A stretch of 45,049 nt of DNA from contig NZ_QDAE01000022.1 of assembly GCF_003075455.1 (NCBI RefSeq), forward strand, positions 1-45,049, read 5' to 3'. The first letter of the stretch is position 1; every line of letters starts with the position of its first letter. This DNA comes from Arthrobacter sp. Bz4. GTDB taxonomy: Bacteria > Actinomycetota > Actinomycetes > Actinomycetales > Micrococcaceae. Positions 24,945-33,242 of the stretch are shown here, piece by piece. A model generated the notes under the pieces. That model did no database searches. It saw only the letters and a list, made by a program, of their open reading frames with translations, and was not told the DNA's origin. A program made the translations under genes and the position numbers.

Positions 24945-26105
24945 ATGAACTTTGAACTCAGCGAGGAATACCAGGATCTGGTAGACACCGTCCGCGATTT
25001 CGCCGACGAGGTTGTTGCGCCAGTATCGGCCAAGCATGACGAGGAGCACAGCTTCCCGTACGCCGTCGTCGACCAGATGGCCGAGATGGGCCTGTTCGGG
25101 TTGCCCTTCCCCGAGGAATACGGCGGCATGGGTGGGGACTACTTCGCCCTCTGCCTCGCCTTGGAGCAGCTCGCCCGGGTCGACCAGTCAGTGGCCATCA
25201 CCCTCGAGGCCGGCGTGTCACTCGGTGCGATGCCGGTCTACCGGTTTGGCAGCGAGGAGCAGAAGCGTCAATGGCTGCCGCTGCTGGCCAGCGGAAAGGC
25301 GCTCGGCGGCTTTGGCCTGACCGAGTCGGAGGCCGGTTCGGATGCGTCAGGGACCAAGACGACGGCGAAGCTCGAGAACGGCGAGTGGGTCATCAACGGC
25401 ACCAAGGAGTTCATCACCAACTCCGGTACCGATATCACCCAGCTGGTCACCGTCACCGCGGTCACCGACACCACCACGCGCGATGATGGCTCCGTCAAGA
25501 AGGAAATCTCGACCATCCTGGTGCCGACCAATACGCCAGGCTTCAAGGCCGAGAAGGCCTACAACAAGGTGGGCTGGAACGCCTCGGACACCCACCCGCT
25601 CACCCTCACCGATGTCCACGTTCCCGAAGCGAATCTGCTGGGTACCCGCGGCCGCGGCTATGCGAATTTCCTGCAGATCCTCGATGAGGGACGTATCGCG
25701 ATTGCGGCGCTCGCCACCGGTGCCGCCCAGGGCTGTGTCGAAGAGTCAATCAAGTACGCCAAGGAGCGTCAGGCCTTCGGCACCAATATCGGATCTTTCC
25801 AGTCGATCCAGTTCAAGATTGCGCGGATGCAGGCGCGTGCGCACACCGCGCGGTTGGCCTATTACGACGCCGCCTCGCGCATGCTCGCCGGCAAGCCGTT
25901 CAAGACCGAGGCTTCCATCGCTAAGCTGGTGGCTGGTGAGGCTGCAATGGACAACGCCCGCGATGCTACCCAGATTTTCGGTGGATACGGGTTTATCAAC
26001 GAGTTCACCGTGTCACGTCACTACCGCGACTCGAAGATTCTCGAGGTGGGTGAAGGCACGACCGAGGTTCAGCTGATGCTGATCGCTCGGGAACTCGGTC
26101 TATAG
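24945..26105 (+). CDS. Acyl-CoA dehydrogenase of the leucine cluster (FadE19/isovaleryl-CoA type)
   Basis: 386-residue FAD-dependent acyl-CoA dehydrogenase, expected to oxidise isovaleryl-CoA to 3-methylcrotonyl-CoA for the carboxylase encoded just upstream. Marks: LPFPEEYGGMGGDYFALCLA, ALGGFGLTESEAGSDASGT, WVINGTKEFITNSGTDIT, then YAKERQAFGTNIGSFQSIQF and IFGGYGFINEFTVSRHYRDS. The C-terminal position that carries the catalytic Glu in short-chain enzymes is Glu here (VGEGTTEVQ), whereas mammalian isovaleryl-CoA dehydrogenase has its base elsewhere, so 2-methylbutyryl- or isobutyryl-CoA are alternatives. ATG 24945 begins the family-typical MNFELSEEYQ. Confidence 0.88.
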   Translation: MNFELSEEYQDLVDTVRDFADEVVAPVSAKHDEEHSFPYAVVDQMAEMGLFGLPFPEEYGGMGGDYFALCLALEQLARVDQSVAITLEAGVSLGAMPVYRFGSEEQKRQWLPLLASGKALGGFGLTESEAGSDASGTKTTAKLENGEWVINGTKEFITNSGTDITQLVTVTAVTDTTTRDDGSVKKEISTILVPTNTPGFKAEKAYNKVGWNASDTHPLTLTDVHVPEANLLGTRGRGYANFLQILDEGRIAIAALATGAAQGCVEESIKYAKERQAFGTNIGSFQSIQFKIARMQARAHTARLAYYDAASRMLAGKPFKTEASIAKLVAGEAAMDNARDATQIFGGYGFINEFTVSRHYRDSKILEVGEGTTEVQLMLIARELGL

Positions 26106-26139
26106 CAGCACGCCCCACGCCAGTACCTAAGGAGTTACA

Positions 26140-26985
26140 GTGATCGACAAAGTTGTTGCGACCGCCGCCGAGGCAGTGGCCGATATCCCCGATGGTGCAT
26201 CACTGGCCGTGGGCGGGTTTGGGCTCTGCGGGATTCCGGTGGCCCTGATCGACGCGCTGCACCAGCAAGGCACCACCGATCTCGAAACGATCAGCAACAA
26301 CTGCGGGGTGGACGACTGGGGCCTCGGCGTCCTGCTGTTTGACGGACGGATCCGTCGCACCATCAGCTCCTATGTGGGGGAGAACAAGGAGTTCGCCCGC
26401 CAGTACCTTTCGGGTGAACTCGAGGTCGAGTTGACTCCGCAGGGCACGCTGGCCGAGCGGCTGCGCGCCGGCGGCGCCGGGATTCCCGCCTTCTACACTC
26501 CTGCTGGCGTTGGCACGCAGGTGAGCGAAGGTGGCTTGCCGCAGAAGTACGACGACGCCGGTCACGTCACCGTCGCCTCAGCGCCAAAAGAGGTGCGCAC
26601 CTTCGGCGGGCAGGACTATGTGCTTGAGGAGTCGGTCAACCCCGATTTCGCTCTGGTTCATGCCTGGAAGGGTGACCGGCACGGCAACCTTGTCTTCCAT
26701 GCCACAGCAATGAACTTCAATCCGCTCTGCGCCCAGGCCGGGAAGACCACCATCGCGGAGGTCGAGGAGTTGGTTGAACCCGGCGAACTTGATCCGGCGC
26801 AGGTACACATCCCTGGAATCTTTGTCCAGCGGGTGGTGCTTGCTGCTGATCCGGAGAAGCGAGTCGAAAAGCGCACGGTGTCGCTTGCGGCCGAGCAGTC
26901 AGAGCCTTCCGGCCCGGCACAGTCTTCCGAGCAGGCGCTGTTCTCCGAAGCATCCGATAGTTCCAACCCGGCGAAGGCGGTCTGA
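26140..26985 (+). CDS. scoA: 3-oxoacid CoA-transferase subunit A
   Basis: 281-residue alpha subunit of succinyl-CoA:3-oxoacid CoA-transferase, which activates acetoacetate to acetoacetyl-CoA. Signatures: [20 protein letters not shown] (coenzyme A transferase 1 signature), [51 protein letters not shown]. The family domain ends around residue 240 at [10 protein letters not shown]; the remaining 40 residues are a Ser/Ala/Glu-rich tail not usual for this family. GTG 26140 has AAGGAG 6 nt upstream. It recycles the acetoacetate released by the lyase at the end of this cluster. Confidence 0.93.
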   Translation: MIDKVVATAAEAVADIPDGASLAVGGFGLCGIPVALIDALHQQGTTDLETISNNCGVDDWGLGVLLFDGRIRRTISSYVGENKEFARQYLSGELEVELTPQGTLAERLRAGGAGIPAFYTPAGVGTQVSEGGLPQKYDDAGHVTVASAPKEVRTFGGQDYVLEESVNPDFALVHAWKGDRHGNLVFHATAMNFNPLCAQAGKTTIAEVEELVEPGELDPAQVHIPGIFVQRVVLAADPEKRVEKRTVSLAAEQSEPSGPAQSSEQALFSEASDSSNPAKAV

Positions 26986-26988
26986 GAC

Positions 26989-27641
26989 ATGGCACTGACA
27001 CGTAACGAACTAGCAGCGCGCGTTGCCCAGGAACTGGAGAACGGGCAGTACGTCAATCTGGGTATCGGCATGCTACCCTGATTCCCAACTACATCCCCGC
27101 GGGCGTCGAGGTGGTGCTCCACTCCGAGAACGGTATTCTCGGCGTCGGGCCCTATCCCACCGAAGCGCAACTTGACCCGGATCTGATCAACGCCGGCAAG
27201 GAAACCGTGACCGTGAACGCCGGGGCTGCCTTCTTCGATTCGGCTGCGTCCTTCGGCATGATCAGGGGTGGGCACGTCGACGTGGCTGTGCTCGGCGCCA
27301 TGGAGGTTGCGGCGAATGGTGACCTCGCGAACTGGATGATTCCCGGAAAGATGGTCAAGGGCATGGGCGGAGCCATGGACCTGGTCTTTGGCGCGAAGCG
27401 GGTCATCGTGATGATGGAACACGTCGACCGCAGCGGCAAGCCCAAGATTGTCAGCTCCTGCTCACTTCCGTTGACCGGAAAGGGGTGCGTCAACCGGATC
27501 ATCACCGATCTCGCGGTGATCGACGTCGACCCCAACCGCAACGGTGGCACCCTGGTGCTGCGTGAAACGGCGCCCGGAGTGAGCGTCGAAGAGGTCATCG
27601 CCGCCACTGGCGCTCCACTGGAGGTCGACCTGAATGGCTGA
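26989..27641 (+). CDS. scoB: 3-oxoacid CoA-transferase subunit B (frame broken once)
   Basis: Beta subunit that pairs with ScoA. The frame opens at ATG 26989 ([19 protein letters not shown], then QYVNLGIGM) and hits a false stop at 27079. Adding one C at 27073 (ATG CCT ACC CTG ATT) joins it to [20 protein letters not shown], which contains the catalytic Glu of the SENG motif, and the frame then runs to TGA 27639-27641. The repaired length of 217 residues is standard. Later motifs: [49 protein letters not shown]. The end overlaps the next gene by 8 bp. Confidence 0.92.
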
Positions 27642-28140
27642 GCAGCCGGCGGACCCACAGCGGACCGTCATTGAACAGCGCGGGCTGTACTTCGAGGAGC
27701 TCGACACCGAAGTGATCTATTCGCACAAGCCGGGGCGGACCCTGACCGAGACTGACAACGTGCTGTTCACGACCATGACAATGAACACCCAGGCCCTCCA
27801 CCTCGATGCAGCGTGGAGTGAATCCCAGCCTTTTGGCCAGCGTCTGATGAATTCAATGCTGACCCTGGCAACTGTTGTCGGGCAGTCGGTTCCGCAGCTG
27901 ACTCAGGGGACCATCGTCGCGCAGCTGGGTATGACCAATGTGCGTTTCCCCCACCCGTTGTTTCATGGCGACACCCTGTACACGGAGACTGTGGTGATCG
28001 AGAAGCGGCTGTCGTCGTCCAGACCCGGTCAGGGTATCGTCACGATGGAACATACCGGCCGCAATCAGGAGGGTACCGTCGTCGCGACGCTGACCCGGAG
28101 TGTGCTGATGTGGACCAAGGAAGGACACTCGGATTCATGA
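27634..28140 (+). CDS. MaoC-family hydratase, methylglutaconyl-CoA/itaconyl-CoA hydratase candidate
   Basis: 168-residue single hot-dog-fold MaoC protein. The hydratase motif is visible around residues 38-58: the segment [20 protein letters not shown] followed by HLD, with Asp and His in the catalytic spacing, and [20 protein letters not shown] further on. It fits Rv2499c-type proteins encoded in the mycobacterial leucine cluster, which hydrate 3-methylglutaconyl-CoA (and itaconyl-CoA) for the neighbouring CitE-like lyase. This fills the step for which no enoyl-CoA hydratase of the crotonase type is present here. ATG 27634 overlaps the scoB end, and its stop overlaps the lyase start (ATGA). 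Confidence 0.85.
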   Translation: MAEQPADPQRTVIEQRGLYFEELDTEVIYSHKPGRTLTETDNVLFTTMTMNTQALHLDAAWSESQPFGQRLMNSMLTLATVVGQSVPQLTQGTIVAQLGMTNVRFPHPLFHGDTLYTETVVIEKRLSSSRPGQGIVTMEHTGRNQEGTVVATLTRSVLMWTKEGHSDS

Positions 28141-28964
28141 CCAGTTTCACCATGGGACCAGCCCTTTTGTTCTGTCCGGCGGACCGTCCGGAGCGATTTG
28201 GCAAAGCGGCCGACCGGGCAAGTGCGGTGATCCTCGATCTTGAGGATGCAGTGGCTCCCGGGGATAAGCCGGCGGCGCGAGAAGCGGTGGCCGCAAGCCG
28301 GCTGGACCCGAAACGTACCATCGTCCGGGTCAACCCGGCGTCGACAACCGACTTCGCTCTGGACATCGAGATGCTAAAGCACACGGCGTACCGCACGGTG
28401 ATGTTGGCGAAAACCGAATCTGCGGCCGATCTGTGGGGGTTGAGTGCTTTTTCGGTGATCGCTCTGTGTGAGACGGCTACCGGTGTGCTCAACGCGCAGG
28501 CGATTGCAGCCGAACCCAATGTGGTGGCGTTGATGTGGGGTGCCGAGGACCTGGTGGCATCGTTGGGCGGATCCTCGAGCCGTAACGAGGACGGGTCGTA
28601 TCGTCAGGTTGCGTTGCATGCCCGGTCCCATGTGCTGCTGTCGGCTGCAGCTGCAGGCAAGGCGGCAATGGATGCGGTCTATATCAACATCGGCGATCTT
28701 GACGGGTTGGCTGCTGAGTCGCGGGATGCTGTCGCTTCAGGGTTCGGCTCGAAGGCGTGTATCCATCCAAGCCAGGCGCCAATCATCAGCGAGGCTTATC
28801 TGCCGTCTTCCGAGGAAGTCGACTATGCCCGGTCCATCCTGGCCGAGGCAGCCAGCAGCGGCGGTGTCTTCCAATTTCGGGGTCGGATGATTGATGGTCC
28901 GATTCTCCGTCACGCCGAGCAGACCCTGGCGAGGTCCGGCGACATTCTGGCTCCCGGGAATTAG
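28137..28964 (+). CDS. citE: CitE-like HpcH/HpaI family beta-hydroxyacyl-CoA lyase
   Basis: 275-residue TIM-barrel lyase of the CitE/MCL family. Marks: LLFCPADRPERFGKAADRAS, AVILDLEDAVAPGDKPAAR (metal-binding Glu/Asp), TIVRVNP, AKTESAADLWGL, VIALCETATGV and GAEDLVASLGG (second metal ligands), SKACIHPSQAPIISEA near the C-terminus. There is no citrate lyase alpha or gamma gene, so it is not citrate lyase. The M. tuberculosis homologue Rv2498c cleaves HMG-CoA and citramalyl-CoA, linking leucine breakdown with itaconate dissimilation; the same role is inferred here. ATG 28137 is preferred over 28110 because of the ATGA coupling. Confidence 0.9.
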   Translation: MTSFTMGPALLFCPADRPERFGKAADRASAVILDLEDAVAPGDKPAAREAVAASRLDPKRTIVRVNPASTTDFALDIEMLKHTAYRTVMLAKTESAADLWGLSAFSVIALCETATGVLNAQAIAAEPNVVALMWGAEDLVASLGGSSSRNEDGSYRQVALHARSHVLLSAAAAGKAAMDAVYINIGDLDGLAAESRDAVASGFGSKACIHPSQAPIISEAYLPSSEEVDYARSILAEAASSGGVFQFRGRMIDGPILRHAEQTLARSGDILAPGN

Positions 28965-28991
28965 TCGGGCCCCATTGGCCGTTACCCCAGT

Positions 28992-29663
28992 ATGAGAACA
29001 GTGATAGCAGGAGCCCACGGAAAAATTGCCCGCGAACTCACCCGCCAACTTGTTCAACAGGGTCACGAGGTTGTCGGATTGGTGCGCAATCCGGACCACA
29101 ACAAGGACATTGAGAACGACGGCGGCACGCCAGCAGTGGTCGACCTCGAGTCGAGCACAGCAGACGAGCTCGCCAAAGTGCTATCGGGAGCAGACGCAGT
29201 TGTCTTCGCAGCCGGAGCTGGTCCAGGAAGTAGCGCCGAGCGCAAGGACTCAGTCGACCGCGGAGCATCGGTGCTGCTGGCCGATGCAGCTGAAGTCGCA
29301 GGGGTCAAACGATTCGTTCAGGTCTCATCGATGGGAGCCGACTCCGTTCGAGACGGTCAACGCCCCGACGGCCTTGACGACATCTTCTACGCCTACCTTC
29401 AGGCGAAACTAGCCGCAGAAGAGGATCTGGCGGCACGCTCGTCCTTTAGCTGGACCATCGTCCGGCCCGGCGGACTCACCGACGACGCAGCAACTGGTCG
29501 GGTGCGCCTCTCGTCAAAGACCGGGCAGGGATCGGTGCCGCGCAAGGATGTGGCAACCGTCATCGCGGCTCTGCTTGAGACGAAGCTGGGGGACCGGCAA
29601 GTACTCGAGGTGATCTCCGGCGAAGAAACCATCGCGGACGCGCTGGCGTCCATCAACCGCTAG
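28992..29663 (+). CDS. NAD(P)-binding SDR-like protein (NAD(P)H-binding family)
   Basis: 223-residue atypical short-chain dehydrogenase/NmrA-like protein. A Rossmann fold begins at residue 1 (MRTVIAGAHGKIARELTRQL, a GxxGxxG variant), with ADAVVFAAGAGPGSSAERKD, FVQVSSMGADSVRDGQ, then YLQAKLAAEEDL with the YxxxK pair and WTIVRPGGLTDD. Family members (YwnB-like) bind NADP and often have no known reaction. It lies between the leucine cluster and dxr, and is closed by a strong terminator. No ribosome site is obvious before ATG 28992, so the start is less certain than the family call. Confidence 0.85.
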   Translation: MRTVIAGAHGKIARELTRQLVQQGHEVVGLVRNPDHNKDIENDGGTPAVVDLESSTADELAKVLSGADAVVFAAGAGPGSSAERKDSVDRGASVLLADAAEVAGVKRFVQVSSMGADSVRDGQRPDGLDDIFYAYLQAKLAAEEDLAARSSFSWTIVRPGGLTDDAATGRVRLSSKTGQGSVPRKDVATVIAALLETKLGDRQVLEVISGEETIADALASINR

Positions 29664-29694
29664 GCCAACCGGCCAAGTAAACGCCCGTAGCCAA

Positions 29695-29760
29695 AGAAAC
29701 GGCCCGTAGGCTCAGAAACTGCCCTTCCAACCGGCGGTCCTGAGCCTGCGGGCCGTTTCT
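29695..29760. terminator. Long hairpin terminator before dxr
   Basis: Arms of 21 bases at 29695-29715 and 29740-29760 are complementary with a single G-U pair (core AGAAACGGCCCGTAGGCTCAG), around a 24-nt loop. The right arm ends in GTTTCT. It separates the SDR gene from the dxr-rseP-ispG block. Confidence 0.8.
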
Positions 29761-29813
29761 GCGGCTGAGGGACTCCGCCGGCACGGCACATCCGCGTGCG
29801 CGATACTTAAACC

Positions 29814-31030
29814 ATGGAATTCACTGCCCCTGACACAGGACGCCGCCGGATTGTCATCCTCGGATCCACCGGCTCGATCGGAACGCAGGCCATCGACGTC
29901 ATCCGCCAGGCGCCCGAACGATTCATCGTCACAGCCTCGCAGCCGGTGGTGGAAATCTGCCGCTTCTGGCCGAGCAGGCCGTCGCTACCAACGCCCAGGC
30001 AGTCGCCTCAGCCACCAGCACCGAAGCTGAACTCAGCGACGCCATCCGCACAGCAGCCGCCAAAACGTCGTCCGCCAAGAACTATTCTCCGGTCCTGTTC
30101 ACTGGCCCCGATGCCACCACCCACCTCGCCGCCTGGCCCGACGCCGACGTCGTCCTCAACGGCATCACCGGATCCATCGGGCTTGCCCCTACGTTGGCGG
30201 CGCTAAAGGCCGGACACCTACTCGCCCTTGCCAACAAGGAATCCCTCATTGTCGGCGGTCAGCTGGTCCAGGATGCCGCAGCCGACGGCCAGATCGTCCC
30301 AGTGGATTCCGAACACTCGGCCATCGCCCAGTGCCTCCGCTCCGGCGCAGCAGGCGAAGTGGACCGGCTGATCCTCACCGCTTCCGGCGGCCCTTTCCGC
30401 GGCAAGGCGAGAAAAGACCTCGAAAATGTCACCCCGCAGCAGGCCCTGGCGCATCCCACCTGGGACATGGGCAAAATGGTCACCACCAACTCCGCCACCA
30501 TGGTCAACAAGGCGCTTGAGGTTATCGAGGCGCATCTGCTCTTCGGCATCCCGCTGGAGCGGATCGACGTCGTCGTTCATCCCCAATCGATCATTCACTC
30601 AATGGTGCAGTTCAGCGACGGGTCAACGATCGCCCAGGCCTCGCCCCCGGATATGCGCCTGCCCATCGCCCTCGGCATCGGCTGGCCACACCGCGTCCCG
30701 GGAGCGGCAACCCCCTGCGACTGGACCACGGCCGCGACCTGGACTTTCGAGCCCCTCGACGAAGAAGCGTTCCCCGCCGTTAGGCTCGCCAAAGCGGCTG
30801 CACAGCGGGGCGGAACGGCAATGGCGGTCTACAACGCAGCCAACGAGGAAGCTGTCGAGGCTTTTCACAGCGGAGCAATAGGTTTCACTGAGATTGTGGA
30901 TACGGTAGAGGCCGTCACCGCCGAGCATGACGACGGCGGGCCGCTCACTCTCGGCAGCGTGCTCGACGCCGAGAAACGGGCACGCACACTCGCCCGAATT
31001 CGTTGTGGTGTGCAGGATCAGTACAGCTAA
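29814..31030 (+). CDS. dxr: 1-deoxy-D-xylulose 5-phosphate reductoisomerase (frame broken once)
   Basis: Second enzyme of the MEP isoprenoid pathway; converts DXP to MEP with NADPH. N-terminus: [20 protein letters not shown] (NADPH loop). The frame breaks at 29935; adding one C (ACA GCC CTC GCA GCC GGT) gives the expected continuation [10 protein letters not shown] and on to [45 protein letters not shown] (metal ligands), [31 protein letters not shown]. It ends at TAA 31028-31030 with 405 residues when repaired, a normal length. It is followed 15 bp later by rseP, the usual order. Essential in organisms with only the MEP route, so the break is probably an error. Confidence 0.93.
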
Positions 31031-31045
31031 GCCAAAGGAACCACG

Positions 31046-32404
31046 TTGTCCATTCTGCTCTTCGTTCTGGGAGTGCTTTTCGTCGCAATAGGTATTGCGG
31101 CGTCCATCGCGCTCCACGAAGTGGGGCACCTTGTCCCCGCCAAGCTCTTCAAGGTCCGGGTCACCCAGTACATGATCGGGTTCGGTCCAACGCTCTTCTC
31201 CCGCCGCCGCGGAGACACCGAGTATGGGCTCAAGGCCATTCCCCTGGGCGGGTACGTCTCGATGGTCGGCATGTTCCCTCCCGCCAGGGTCGACGACGGC
31301 GACGGCACCGGCACTGCCGTCCGCCCCTCCAGTACGGGAATGTTTCAGCAGCTCACTACTGACGCACGACAGGCGGCCGCGGAACAGCTCCGTCCTGGCG
31401 ATGAGGACAGGGTTTTCTACAAGCTGCCGATCTACAAACGCATCATCATCATGCTCGGCGGGCCGGTGATGAACCTGATCATCGGCGTGATCATGTTTGC
31501 CATCCTCATCATGGGGTTCGGTTCGCCACAGGCCACCACCACGGTGTCCGAGGTCTACGAGTGCGTGGTGCCAGCCAGCCAGCAGGCCTCCACCGGTCAA
31601 ACTGCCTGCACCGACGAGGACCCCGCCGCCCCCGCGTTCGACGCGGGCCTGCAACCCGGTGACCGGGTGGTGAGCTACGACGGTCAGGATGTGACGGACT
31701 GGACCCAACTGTCCGCCTGGATCCGCGACACGGCGGGCGACGAGACCGCCATCAGCTACCTCCGCGACGGCGAAACCGTCAGCACCACCATCACCCCGCT
31801 GCTGACCGAACGGCCCGTCCCCGACATTGACGGACGGCCTAAACTCAACGCCGATGGCACCCAAGTCCTCGAAGCCGTCGGGTTCATCGGCGTCGGCTCA
31901 CAGCAGGAACTGGCTCCGGGTCCGCCAAGCGACGTGCTTCCCGCGGTGGGGGATAACATCGTCGCAGTAACCGGTGTGGTGATTAATCTCCCGCAGCGTG
32001 TTGTCGAGGTGGGGCAGGCAGCGTTCTCCGATGCACCCCGCGACCCGGAAGGCCCCATCAGCGTGGTGGGCGTCGGCCGGATTGCCGGTGAGGTTTCGGC
32101 GATGGACGAGATTCCTGTCGAATCCCGCCTGGCAACCCTCGTGGGGCTGGTGGGCGGTGTCAACATTGCGTTGTTTGTCTTCAACCTCATCCCTTTGCTG
32201 CCCCTCGACGGCGGACACATCGCCGGGGCACTCTGGGAAGGCGTCCGCAGGACCGTCGCACGGTTGTTCAAACGTCCGGATCCCGGTCCCTTCGACATGG
32301 CCAAGCTCCTGCCGCTCACCTATGTCGTTGCAGTTCTTCTAATGGGAATGGGCGCGCTGCTGATCTACGCGGACATTGTGAAACCGGTGAATCTCTTCGG
32401 CTGA
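31046..32404 (+). CDS. rseP: Site-2 protease (RseP/Rip1-type intramembrane zinc metalloprotease)
   Basis: 452-residue M50 intramembrane protease that cleaves anti-sigma factors and similar membrane substrates. The first membrane helix contains the zinc-binding HEVGH (residues 24-28), followed by PLGGYVSMVGM. A single PDZ domain lies around 185-260 (AFDAGLQPGDRVVSYDGQDV). The C-terminal NLIPLLPLDGGHIAGAL supplies the third zinc ligand (LDG motif). The start is TTG 31046 with AAAGGAA 5-11 nt upstream. The gene sits between dxr and ispG, as in most actinobacteria. Confidence 0.94.
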   Translation: MSILLFVLGVLFVAIGIAASIALHEVGHLVPAKLFKVRVTQYMIGFGPTLFSRRRGDTEYGLKAIPLGGYVSMVGMFPPARVDDGDGTGTAVRPSSTGMFQQLTTDARQAAAEQLRPGDEDRVFYKLPIYKRIIIMLGGPVMNLIIGVIMFAILIMGFGSPQATTTVSEVYECVVPASQQASTGQTACTDEDPAAPAFDAGLQPGDRVVSYDGQDVTDWTQLSAWIRDTAGDETAISYLRDGETVSTTITPLLTERPVPDIDGRPKLNADGTQVLEAVGFIGVGSQQELAPGPPSDVLPAVGDNIVAVTGVVINLPQRVVEVGQAAFSDAPRDPEGPISVVGVGRIAGEVSAMDEIPVESRLATLVGLVGGVNIALFVFNLIPLLPLDGGHIAGALWEGVRRTVARLFKRPDPGPFDMAKLLPLTYVVAVLLMGMGALLIYADIVKPVNLFG

Positions 32405-32426
32405 CGGGCACGCGGGCCAAAGTGGT

Positions 32427-32470
32427 TGTAAATCAATTTGAGCTCTAAATAGGTTGTTATTTGATTTACA
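32427..32470. promoter_or_regulatory. AT-rich nested inverted repeat upstream of the SatD-like gene
   Basis: TGTAAATCAA (32427-32436) is the perfect reverse complement of TTGATTTACA (32461-32470), 24 bp apart. Between them ATTTGAGCTCTAAAT (32436-32450) is itself a near-palindrome. The block is strikingly AT-rich for this genome and ends 19 bp before the start of an HTH-protein gene, so it is a likely operator, probably autoregulatory. Confidence 0.6.
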
Positions 32471-32488
32471 CCCGCATAAGGTTGAACC

Positions 32489-33088
32489 ATGTTTGTGATG
32501 ACAATCGATCAGAAGGGGAGCTCACAGGCCGACGACGGCGTCCCCGGCCTGCTCGACCTGTTACGCCAGGTCCCATCCGTCGTACCCTTCGAACGCTCCG
32601 TGGGCGATGAAGCACAGGGTGTTCTCGACGCTCCAGAGGCAGTGGTCGACGCCACGCTGCTCTGCCTGCGGGCCGGCAACTGGTATGTGGGGATCGGGGT
32701 AGGCGACGTCGAACTGCCGCTACCAGCCACCGCGCGGGAGGGGAGGGGCGACGCGTTTGTCGCTGCGCGCGCGGCGGTCGAACGGGCCAAGAAGGCAGGG
32801 GATCGTGCCACTGTTGCGGTGGAGGGTGGTTCCGGGACGGCCGAAGCCGAAGGCGTCCTGATGCTGATTGGGCTACACGTCATGAAACGGACCGCAGCCG
32901 AGTGGCGCATCCTGGACCTCCTGGAACCAGGCAAGTGGGGGACCCAAACCGTCGCAGCGCGGCACCTCGGCATCACGTCCCAGGCCGTCAGTAAAGCCGT
33001 GGCCCGCTCGGCATGGGTGGAGGAATGGGCAGCCCGACCCGCAGCCGCCGTGCTCCTGCGCCGGGCTGATGCTGCGCTCCGGAAATAG
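32489..33088 (+). CDS. SatD-like protein with C-terminal helix-turn-helix
   Basis: 199-residue soluble protein. N-terminal portion MFVMTIDQKGSSQADDGVPG followed by PFERSVGDEAQGVL and GNWYVGIGVGDVELPLPATA matches the SatD-type family, common in actinobacteria and usually labelled MarR-like regulator. The last 65 residues form a helix-turn-helix (EWRILDLLEPGKWGTQTVAA, RHLGITSQAVSKAVARSAW). Biochemical function is unknown. AAGG precedes ATG 32489; ATG 32498 is an alternative. It is paired with the membrane protein gene at 33243, and an AT-rich dyad lies just upstream. Its stop codon lies inside the first unit of a 12-bp repeat array. Confidence 0.7.
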   Translation: MFVMTIDQKGSSQADDGVPGLLDLLRQVPSVVPFERSVGDEAQGVLDAPEAVVDATLLCLRAGNWYVGIGVGDVELPLPATAREGRGDAFVAARAAVERAKKAGDRATVAVEGGSGTAEAEGVLMLIGLHVMKRTAAEWRILDLLEPGKWGTQTVAARHLGITSQAVSKAVARSAWVEEWAARPAAAVLLRRADAALRK

Positions 33089-33184
33089 CTCCGGACGTGG
33101 AACGTCAGGCATAGCCCCGAAGAGGCTCCGGAAGTAGCTCCGGAAGTAGCTCCGGGAGTAGCTTCGGAATTTGGCTCCGGAAGT
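33075..33184. repeat. Array of 12-bp tandem repeats (AGCTCCGGAAGT)
   Basis: Units based on AGCTCCGGAAGT start at 33075, 33087, 33124, 33136, 33148, 33160 and 33173; two degenerate units fill 33099-33123, and one extra base lies before the last unit. Unit 33136 is the exact consensus; the others differ by one to three bases. The array spans from the stop codon of the SatD-like gene toward the next gene. Each unit contains the palindrome TCCGGA. Confidence 0.75.
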
Positions 33185-33242
33185 GGAATGTCGGACGCGG
33201 ACTGTAGAGTCCCGGTGTAACGACAGGAAGACGAGGGCCGAC

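Noticed and set aside
30623-31864. 413-codon minus-strand open frame opposite dxr and rseP
   Set aside because: It is the antisense of two well-recognised genes, shows no family motif, and reflects the third-position GC bias of this genome.
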